A stretch of DNA of 64,000 nt from Candidatus Caldatribacterium sp. (GTDB lineage Bacteria; Atribacterota; Atribacteria; Atribacterales; Caldatribacteriaceae): contig JANXBI010000037.1 of NCBI GenBank assembly GCA_025060675.1, forward strand, positions 1 to 64,000, given 5' to 3'. A program made the translations under genes and the position numbers. Shown here one piece after another: positions 58,163-64,000 of this stretch (positions are counted from its first letter, which is position 1; each line of letters starts with the position of its first letter). Below the pieces are notes generated by a model. The model saw only the letters and a list, made by a program, of their open reading frames with translations. It was not told where the DNA came from and did no database searches.

Positions 58163-58193
58163 GTACGAAAGCCCCTATAGGGTGGGTGAAGGG

Positions 58194-59348
58194 ATGAAGC
58201 GAGATTACTACGAGATTCTAGGGGTCGATCGCAACGCTACACAAGAAGAAATCAAAAAAGCGTACCGCCGCCTTGCCCGCCAGTACCATCCCGACGTAAA
58301 CCCAGGTAACAAGGAGGCTGCCGAACGCTTCAAGGAAATCAACGAAGCCTATCAGGTTCTTTCCGATCCTGAAAAACGGGCTATGTACGATCGATTCGGA
58401 CATGCAGCATTTGGAGGGGAAGCTCAAACAGGATACGGTGGTTTTGGGCCAGATTTTGATATTTTCCGAGAGTTCACAGGTTTTGGAGATATTTTTGACT
58501 TTTTCTTCGGATCTGGTACACAAACACGCCGACGGGAGAAAGCAACCCGCCCAGTGCGGGGCGAGGATATCACTACAGAGGTAACACTTGAATTCGAAGA
58601 GGCCGCGTTCGGAACGGAAAAGGAAATCATGTTCCGGCGCTCTGAAGAATGCCCAGATTGTCGAGGACTCGGGGGGAAAAAGAGAGTCAGTTGCGGCAAT
58701 TGCTATGGTACCGGAGAGATACGTCATACACAGACGTCGTTCTTTGGCTCCATTATCACCTCTCGCCCGTGTCCGTACTGCCAGGGTCGAGGATGGGTGA
58801 TTGAGGAAGCATGCTCTACATGCCGGGGTCGGGGGAAAATCCAGAGGGAGCGAAAAATGAAAGTCAAAATTCCTCCTGGGGTGGATACGGGGTATCGCCT
58901 CCGGATTGCTGGAGAGGGAGGTGTGGGCGAAAACGGCGGACCCTCAGGAGACCTTTATGTTCTCGTAAAGGTTAAACCACACCGTTTTCTTGAGCGCAAA
59001 GGTCAGGACCTGTACTACGATCTTGTCCTGACTTACACACAACTTGTCCTCGGTGACGAGGTAGAAGTTCCGACTCTTCAAGGAAATGAAAGAGTTCGTA
59101 TTCCACCCGGCACAGAAAGCGGGACTCTATTACGTCTCCGCGGACGAGGTCTTCCTGACCCTCGTACTGGAACGCGTGGAGACCAAATTTTGCGAGTACG
59201 GCTCTATGTTCCGAAAATCGTAAGCGGAGAGCACCGAAAACTCCTTGAGCGACTTCTTGAAATCGAGCGAGGCGAAGCAACTGGTGAAACACGAAAGGGG
59301 AGCTTTTTCGATCGGCTGCGCGAAGCTTTTATTCACCCTGAAGAATGA
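58194..59348 (+). CDS. dnaJ: Co-chaperone DnaJ
   Basis: A 384-residue type I DnaJ. The J domain (1-70) has KRDYYEILGVDRNATQ and the HPD motif in YHPDVNPG. A Gly/Phe region follows around 75-105. Four CxxCxGxG zinc repeats are visible: CPDCRGLG, CGNCYGTG, CPYCQGRG and CSTCRGRG. ATG 58194 was chosen because it starts the J domain and follows GGTGAAGGG; the frame begins at 58152 inside the hairpin. It overlaps rsmE by 4 bases. Confidence 0.97.
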   Translation: MKRDYYEILGVDRNATQEEIKKAYRRLARQYHPDVNPGNKEAAERFKEINEAYQVLSDPEKRAMYDRFGHAAFGGEAQTGYGGFGPDFDIFREFTGFGDIFDFFFGSGTQTRRREKATRPVRGEDITTEVTLEFEEAAFGTEKEIMFRRSEECPDCRGLGGKKRVSCGNCYGTGEIRHTQTSFFGSIITSRPCPYCQGRGWVIEEACSTCRGRGKIQRERKMKVKIPPGVDTGYRLRIAGEGGVGENGGPSGDLYVLVKVKPHRFLERKGQDLYYDLVLTYTQLVLGDEVEVPTLQGNERVRIPPGTESGTLLRLRGRGLPDPRTGTRGDQILRVRLYVPKIVSGEHRKLLERLLEIERGEATGETRKGSFFDRLREAFIHPEE

Positions 59349-60130
59349 AATTTCCGATGAGTCGATTCTTCTTTCATCCTGAACCACAGTTAGGAAAAAT
59401 CGTTTCCCTTCCTCAGGAAGAGACACACCATCTTTTAGTGCAACGAGTCTCTCCACGCGAGGGCATCCTTATAAGCAACGGTCGGGGAAAGCTGTACCGG
59501 GGAATTTTTCAAGGAAAGAACGAGAAGTATGCTTCTGTGCTTGTCGTAGAAAAGGTGAAAGAAGAGGCACCACCACCTTCATTCTGTGTATGGCAAAGCT
59601 TTCTCAGAAGTCCTGTCCGCATGGAGTGGCTCGTGGAGAAACTTACGGAAATAGGAGTAACAGAAATCGGATTCTTCCCTGCGGAACGATCGGTAAAGGA
59701 AAAAATATCCCAGGAAAAAGCGAAACGTTTTGAACGCATCGCTATTAACGCCTGTAAGCAGTCGGGGAGGATTTGGTTCCCAGCTATACGAGTGTGTGGC
59801 TCGTGGGAAGAGTTTTTGTCCCTGCTCAAAGCTTCAGCCAGGGGAACAATACTTCTTGCTGATCCTTCAGGGAATATAAACCTTTTTGGGCTCCTTCAGA
59901 AAGAGAGCATTCGATGCCCTGCTAACCTTATAGTAGGTCCCGAAGGAGATTTGACGGAAAGGGAGAAACAAGAACTCTGCGATCAAGGAGCGCGTCCCGT
60001 CGCTCTGGCAGAGAAAATCCTCCGAAGTGAGACAGCGGCCATCTTCGGAGCTGCAATTCTTTCTGCTTTTCTGGAGGCGAGTCGTGCGGATCGGCATCAA
60101 GACGCTGGGATGCAAAGTGAATCAGGCTGA
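59345..60130 (+). CDS. rsmE: 16S rRNA m3U1498 methyltransferase RsmE
   Basis: A 261-residue SPOUT methyltransferase for U1498 of 16S rRNA. The PUA-like N-terminus has SRFFFHPE and the C-terminal trefoil knot has LIVGPEGDLTEREKQEL and ALAEKILRSETAAIF, which bind S-adenosylmethionine. ATG 59345 overlaps the dnaJ stop (ATGA); ATG 59357 would give a start closer to the family average. The dnaJ-prmA-rsmE-mtaB neighbourhood is common in Firmicutes; prmA is missing here. Confidence 0.92.
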   Translation: MKFPMSRFFFHPEPQLGKIVSLPQEETHHLLVQRVSPREGILISNGRGKLYRGIFQGKNEKYASVLVVEKVKEEAPPPSFCVWQSFLRSPVRMEWLVEKLTEIGVTEIGFFPAERSVKEKISQEKAKRFERIAINACKQSGRIWFPAIRVCGSWEEFLSLLKASARGTILLADPSGNINLFGLLQKESIRCPANLIVGPEGDLTEREKQELCDQGARPVALAEKILRSETAAIFGAAILSAFLEASRADRHQDAGMQSESG

Positions 60131-61352
60131 AAGCGACCTTCTCCTCACTGCCTTTGTAAACGCAGGGTTTACGGTCGTCGATTTCGACGAGGTCGCTGAT
60201 TGCTATATCGTGAACAGTTGCGCAGTGACCGAGGAAGCTGAACGAAAGACCCGCCAATACATTCGCCGCGCCATACGTAAAAACCCCCGCGGTCTTGTGA
60301 TTCTTACGGGGTGTTGCGCAAAGTTTTGGACAACCTTGGCACACACCTTCTTAGGAGAGCAGGTTGTGGTTCTTTCGGAAGAAGACAAGGAAAGAGCAAT
60401 TTGCCAGCTTTTTGAAGAAAGATTCGGAATATCTCTCCCTTTGCCACTCTTTCCCAATCCTCCTCGAGCTCGAGCCTGGGTCAAGGTTCAAGAAGGATGC
60501 AACCACTTTTGCAGCTTTTGCCTTGTCCCGCGCCTCCGAGGAGGGATACGAAGCCGGAAACTTGCAGACATTCTCCGAGAAGTTAACCATCTTGTGGAGC
60601 AGGGGATCTGGGAGGTTGTCCTTTGCGGAACAAACCTCGGGTACTTCGGAAGGGATACAAAAGAAGGAAGTTTGATTGACCTTGTAGAATTCCTTGTTGC
60701 CCACACAAGAGATGTTCGTTTTCGTTTGAGCTCTCTTGAACCCTACCTTCTCTCCGAGGAGTTCATTACCCGATATTTTGCTCTTGGCAACAGAGTTTGC
60801 CCACACTTTCATCTACCACTGCAAAGTGCGAGCGAGAGAATCCTCGAGAGGATGCAAAGGGGGTATTCCCCGAAGAGATACGCAGACATTGTAGCCATGA
60901 TACGTTCCCTCTGTCCTCGCGCAGCCGTCACAACGGACATCATTGTAGGATTTCCAGGCGAAACACCAGAGGACTTTGAAACGACCGTCCGGTTTTGTGA
61001 AGACATGGGCTTTTCGAGGATGCATGTTTTTGCCTTTTCTCCACGGCCGGGAACGGCGGCTTTCGACTGGGAGAAGAAGGAAGGCATCCCAAAGCTGGAA
61101 AAGCAACGGAGAGTTCAACGTCTCCTTGCCCTTGGGAAGATACTTTCAGAGCGATACCATAGATCCTTTGTGGGAGAGCAACTCCACGTCCTTGTTGAAT
61201 CTGTCGAAGAAGGCATTGGTTTTGGATATTCGGAGAACTACATACCTGTCCAAATAAAGGATGTTCAGAGAAGATGGGTGCGTACGATCATTCCGGTTTT
61301 GGTTGAGAAAGCCTGTTCCACGCATGCTGAAGGGAGGCCATTGCGGGAATGA
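60084..61352 (+). CDS. mtaB: tRNA t6A37 methylthiotransferase MtaB
   Basis: A 422-residue radical SAM enzyme that converts t6A37 to ms2t6A in tRNA. The UPF0004 domain has cluster cysteines in KTLGCKVNQAES, VNSCAVT and GCCAKF. The radical SAM motif is GCNHFCSFC. A TRAM-like segment lies at the end. The N-terminal KTLGCKVNQAE block separates MtaB from MiaB and RimO. GTG 60084 has GGAGGCGAGTC upstream and starts within rsmE (47-base overlap). Confidence 0.92.
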   Translation: MRIGIKTLGCKVNQAESDLLLTAFVNAGFTVVDFDEVADCYIVNSCAVTEEAERKTRQYIRRAIRKNPRGLVILTGCCAKFWTTLAHTFLGEQVVVLSEEDKERAICQLFEERFGISLPLPLFPNPPRARAWVKVQEGCNHFCSFCLVPRLRGGIRSRKLADILREVNHLVEQGIWEVVLCGTNLGYFGRDTKEGSLIDLVEFLVAHTRDVRFRLSSLEPYLLSEEFITRYFALGNRVCPHFHLPLQSASERILERMQRGYSPKRYADIVAMIRSLCPRAAVTTDIIVGFPGETPEDFETTVRFCEDMGFSRMHVFAFSPRPGTAAFDWEKKEGIPKLEKQRRVQRLLALGKILSERYHRSFVGEQLHVLVESVEEGIGFGYSENYIPVQIKDVQRRWVRTIIPVLVEKACSTHAEGRPLRE

Positions 61353-62077
61353 AACAAGGGAAAGGTCTTCTTCTTTGGATGAGTTTCTGCATCCTTTTCG
61401 GAGTCCTCCATCCCTTTGCCTTAGGACAAGAAGAGCTTCTCAGGATTCACATAACTCGGTGTGTACGGCCAAACATTGTCGTTGCCAACGTAGAAAGAGA
61501 AGGGAGAGTGGAAAGGGTACGAGTGAAGCTTGCTGGTATTCGCGTTCCCTTTGAAAATCCTGAGATTTACCAACAAGCCCTCTCCCGCCTACGAACACTT
61601 GTAGAAGGAAAGGATGTAGATTTCGACTTTGCTTTAGGATTTTCTCCCGAGGAACATCCCTGGGTAGGTTACCTGTATGTGAAGAAAAATCTTGAGGAGC
61701 CCTTCATTGTGAATGCTGTGCTCATCCGCGAGGGACTTGCAACTCTCGACGAAAAAACAGCAGGACGTAACCTCCTCGGATACCTCTTGAGCATGCAAGA
61801 AAAAGCACAGCAGGACAATCTTGGGGTGTGGAAGAAAACTCAAGAGAAAACAAGAACAAGAGAAGAAGAATGCCCATCTTGCGTCATTCGAGCTCTCGCA
61901 AGCTCTGATCAAGAAGTGCCTCGAGAATCCCATAATACGCCAGAAGGTCAAGAAGAGTCACTCGCTTCCTTAAGAAACGAGCCCAAAGAAAAGCATCCCA
62001 GACCATTTTCTCCGGGAACCCAAGGTCCTGAAAGCGCACGGGAATTCCAGCACGAGCGAGGAGTTCCAAAGGATTAA
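61349..62077 (+). CDS. Exported SNase-like (thermonuclease-fold) protein, probably degenerate
   Basis: A 242-residue protein with a signal sequence (residues 5-26, likely cleavage near FALG-QEE). Residues 45-165 follow the staphylococcal nuclease pattern: VRVKLAGIRVPFENPE, LVEGKDVDFDF, VGYLYVKK, VNAVLIREGLATL and AQQDNLGVWKK. The catalytic Arg35 equivalent is Lys and the Arg87 equivalent (normally GR-x-L-A-Y) is absent, so nuclease activity is doubtful. The last 65 residues, low in hydrophobic content, are encoded opposite the end of the next gene and may be an extension. ATG 61349 overlaps mtaB by 4 bases. Confidence 0.7.
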   Translation: MKQGKGLLLWMSFCILFGVLHPFALGQEELLRIHITRCVRPNIVVANVEREGRVERVRVKLAGIRVPFENPEIYQQALSRLRTLVEGKDVDFDFALGFSPEEHPWVGYLYVKKNLEEPFIVNAVLIREGLATLDEKTAGRNLLGYLLSMQEKAQQDNLGVWKKTQEKTRTREEECPSCVIRALASSDQEVPRESHNTPEGQEESLASLRNEPKEKHPRPFSPGTQGPESAREFQHERGVPKD

Positions 62078-63191
62078 AAAGGGAGAGTTTTTTCTCTATC
62101 GCTTCCTGGAAAAGGCCAGGATGGACTTCGGGCCAGCGGAGATTATACTTCTCTTGAATTTCTTCCCTCACATAAGGAAAGAGCGGACCAAAATGAGCCC
62201 TAAGGTCATCCCAGCTTAGGTAGCTTGAGGAGGTACGTCGCCACCTTGCCATATCCCCATGGAGGAAAAGCTGAAACAATTTCCAAACAATGCAACTTGC
62301 TGCACCTACCCGAAGACCATGTAATGATGGATGCAACCCCTTATGTAACGCCATCATCTCAAGATAATGAGCAACAAGATGCTCACTCCCTGAGGCAGGA
62401 CGAGAATCTCCAATTACCTCCATTCCAAGTCCCGATTGTATGAGGGCACGCGTGAGAACAATTATTGCTTCTTTCTCCCGCCTTGCTATACCCTCCGCAC
62501 AAGACGCAAGGTCCTTGAGAAACGAAGCTGTGCTCTCCCAGAGGGGATCACAAAAGTCTTCCCCAAAGAGGATGCGACGAAGTTCCCAGTCAGCATTAGC
62601 GGTTACTTTCCCCACAAGATCCGCAAAACCAGCCTGAATAAGGGGAAGAGGGGCAGAAGCGAGTATTTCCGTATCGGCGAAGAGAACAAGAGGCGGTGTC
62701 GCATCATACGTTACCTTATATCCCCCAACAAGCATTGGTGCACCTGGGGAGACATACCCATCCATAGACGGAGCAGTAGCAACCGCAACGTAAGGAAGCT
62801 GAACCCGATGTGCGACAAACTTCGCAAGATCGTTGATAACACCTGATCCTACGGCAACGAGGAAATCCGGCTGTTCAAAGAGGTGCATCCCCACTTGGCT
62901 CCTTGCTTGCTCATCAGGCTCAAGGAACGGAAGGCGTTCATCCCTTTTTAGGACACAAAGGATAGGAGAAAAGGAAGCACGAAGAATGCGTACAATTTCC
63001 TTGCCTGCAACTTCGTATGTCGTCTCATCACAGAGGATAAGGGCTTTTCCCCGAAGATTGAGCTCTTGAAGGATATAGGGTATCCTCGGAAGGATATCCT
63101 CACCCAGAAGAATCCTTTTCGTCCGAATTCGGTGTGTTCTGCCACAGGAACATCGAAACGCCGTTCCCAAGAAATTCCAGAGATCTTCCAC
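61884..63191 (-). CDS. sn-Glycerol-1-phosphate dehydrogenase (EgsA/AraM-like)
   Basis: A 435-residue iron-alcohol-dehydrogenase-fold enzyme reducing dihydroxyacetone phosphate to sn-glycerol 1-phosphate. VAVGSGVINDLAKFVAHR binds NAD(P), ATAPSMDGYVSPGAPML is the family block, and metal ligands appear in QAGFADLVGKV (Asp), SGSEHLVAHYLE (His) and LHGLRVGA (His). Archaea use the product for membrane lipids; Bacillus AraM makes a minor glyceryl lipid. Start GTG 63191 has AGAGGTGA upstream. It is 9 bases after a HAD phosphatase gene. The last 194 bases overlap the SNase-like gene. Confidence 0.88.
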   Translation of the reverse strand: MEDLWNFLGTAFRCSCGRTHRIRTKRILLGEDILPRIPYILQELNLRGKALILCDETTYEVAGKEIVRILRASFSPILCVLKRDERLPFLEPDEQARSQVGMHLFEQPDFLVAVGSGVINDLAKFVAHRVQLPYVAVATAPSMDGYVSPGAPMLVGGYKVTYDATPPLVLFADTEILASAPLPLIQAGFADLVGKVTANADWELRRILFGEDFCDPLWESTASFLKDLASCAEGIARREKEAIIVLTRALIQSGLGMEVIGDSRPASGSEHLVAHYLEMMALHKGLHPSLHGLRVGAASCIVWKLFQLFLHGDMARWRRTSSSYLSWDDLRAHFGPLFPYVREEIQEKYNLRWPEVHPGLFQEAIEKKLSLFNPLELLARAGIPVRFQDLGFPEKMVWDAFLWARFLRKRVTLLDLLAYYGILEALLDQSLRELE

Positions 63192-63200
63192 CGAGTTGCT

Positions 63201-63983
63201 TCACCTCTCAAGATTCTGAGCAAGCTCTTCAAGGGAAGAGAAGACAAAATCCGGCTTCCAAAGGGAATCTCTCAGATTCTCCCGTTTTGTCTCTCCTGTG
63301 AGGAGAAGAATAGTCGTGATGCCCGCCTGTCGCCCCATAGCAATATCTGTGTAAAGCCGATCCCCCAAAACAGCAAGTTCTTCTTTCCGCGCACCCGTGC
63401 GCCAGAGCACATACTCAATCATCTCAGGATACGGTTTTCCAAAGTAACGGGGAACTCGCCCTGTCGAAGCCTTTATAGCCTCGACAAGAGATCCTGCGTC
63501 GATAAGTTCGTCGCCCTCCGTAGGGCAATTGAGGTCAGGATGTGTAGCGAAAAAGGGAATACCTTTTCGCAGAAACGCACAGGCTTTTGCCAGCTTCTGA
63601 TACGTGAGGGTTGTGTCAAAGCAAAGAACAACAACATCAGGGTTTTCGGCAACCAACGTAAATCCCCCTCGCAAAAAGTCTATAGCCACCTCCCTACTAG
63701 CAAGAAGGAAAACCCGAGCCTTTGGGTACATCCTCTGGAGGTGGAAAATGCAAGCATCCGTGGAAGTAATAATACGATCCGGAGTACAGTCAGCAAGACC
63801 AAGGAGACGAAGCTTCTCGGCATAGAAAGTAGCTCGGTGAGAAGAGTTATTCGTAAGAAAGTACAAGTGTTTTCCCTGCTGCTTCAAAACCTTTGCAAAT
63901 CGCAGAGCACCTGGGAGAAGCCGGTTTCCAAGGCAAAATGTGCCATCCATATCAGAAAGGAACACCTTAATATGCTGTAACAC
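63201..63983 (-). CDS. HAD-IIA phosphatase, NagD-like
   Basis: A 260-residue HAD hydrolase with a C2-type cap. Motif I is FLSDMDGTFCLGN, motif II is FLTNNSSHRATFYAEKL, motif III FGKPYPEMIEYVL and motif IV VLGDRLYTDIAMGRQAGI. Relatives dephosphorylate glycerol phosphates, 4-nitrophenyl phosphate or nucleotides. Next to a glycerol-1-phosphate dehydrogenase, a glycerol-phosphate substrate is an attractive but unproven idea. GTG 63983 is the only start near AGGAGG (63995-64000); upstream sequence leaves the window, so the start is provisional. Confidence 0.85.
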   Translation of the reverse strand: MLQHIKVFLSDMDGTFCLGNRLLPGALRFAKVLKQQGKHLYFLTNNSSHRATFYAEKLRLLGLADCTPDRIITSTDACIFHLQRMYPKARVFLLASREVAIDFLRGGFTLVAENPDVVVLCFDTTLTYQKLAKACAFLRKGIPFFATHPDLNCPTEGDELIDAGSLVEAIKASTGRVPRYFGKPYPEMIEYVLWRTGARKEELAVLGDRLYTDIAMGRQAGITTILLLTGETKRENLRDSLWKPDFVFSSLEELAQNLER

Positions 63984-64000
63984 TTCGTTCTCATCCTCCT

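Noticed and set aside
63066..63980. 304-codon plus-strand frame opposite the HAD-IIA gene
   Set aside because: Antisense shadow: the minus strand has all four HAD motifs and the plus-strand product resembles nothing.
1..64000. CRISPR arrays, tRNA/rRNA genes, insertion sequences or prophage
   Set aside because: No spaced direct repeats, cloverleaf with CCA-type end, transposase motifs or phage structural genes were recognised by eye on either strand; a tRNAscan or repeat-finder run would settle it.

Overview
This window is a dense, almost entirely protein-coding stretch of a bacterial chromosome. About 68 genes are called. Most neighbours are separated by fewer than 30 bases or overlap by 4, 8 or 17 bases, and GTG and TTG starts are common. 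Gene content points to an anaerobic, probably thermophilic heterotroph: a V/A-type ATP synthase, the [FeFe]-hydrogenase maturase HydE, an adenosylcobalamin-dependent ribonucleotide reductase, LarB/LarC for the nickel-pincer cofactor, an ISC-type Fe-S operon and an NAD-linked glycerol-1-phosphate dehydrogenase. The combination recalls Atribacterota (OP9/JS1) or other deep-branching anaerobic thermophiles. That placement is inference from gene content, not from a marker gene. No tRNA, rRNA, CRISPR array, insertion sequence, prophage or defence island was recognised.

Layout. 1-2.4 kb: end of purL, purF and a DUF429 gene. 2.3-2.8 kb: a flavodoxin on the minus strand. 2.9-12.2 kb: a complete V-type ATPase operon (H-I-K-E-C-F-A-B-D) followed by a metallophosphoesterase; the K subunit carries the full sodium-binding residue set known from Enterococcus. 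12.2-17 kb: a branched-chain amino acid ABC transporter with a strong hairpin after the binding-protein gene, then a small cysteine-rich ORF. 17-20.7 kb, minus strand: beta-propeller protein, TlpA-like thioredoxin, LarB, LarC. 20.7-25.9 kb: kinase-nuclease fusion, hpt, hisC, HAD phosphatase, class II ribonucleotide reductase. 25.9-27.1 kb, minus: LpxB-like glycosyltransferase. 27.2-30.4 kb: thrC, thrB, asd. 30.7-32.6 kb, minus: a Cache-domain chemoreceptor whose leader matches the cyclic-di-GMP-I (GEMM) riboswitch.

32.8-35.2 kb: SDR, TIM-barrel protein and an SagB-type nitroreductase lipoprotein. 35.2-41.9 kb: pyrimidine operon pyrB-C-F-K-D-E plus an M20 peptidase, with its own promoter and a leader holding a strong terminator overlapped by a 27-codon ORF, which suggests attenuation. 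41.9-44.1 kb, minus: phenylacetate-CoA ligase, ACT protein, flavodoxin. 44.2-47.3 kb: Rrf2 regulator, iscS, iscU, hydE. 47.3-48.6 kb, minus: phosphoglycerate mutase. 48.6-51.5 kb: deoC and an Fe-S old-yellow-enzyme reductase. 51.6-55.5 kb: GntR regulator with ROK kinase, Gfo/Idh/MocA dehydrogenase and epimerase, apparently a sugar or polyol utilisation operon. 55.5-61.4 kb: grpE, dnaK, dnaJ, rsmE, mtaB. 61.3-64 kb: a degenerate secreted SNase-like protein overlapping tail-to-tail with a glycerol-1-phosphate dehydrogenase, and a HAD-IIA phosphatase.

The genes worth a second look are mostly regulatory elements (the c-di-GMP aptamer, the pyr leader, the Rrf2 palindrome, the livJ-livH hairpin) and unusual combinations (kinase-nuclease fusion, Lar genes with a secreted thioredoxin, Isc genes with hydE). 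No wholly new multi-gene system could be demonstrated from sequence alone.
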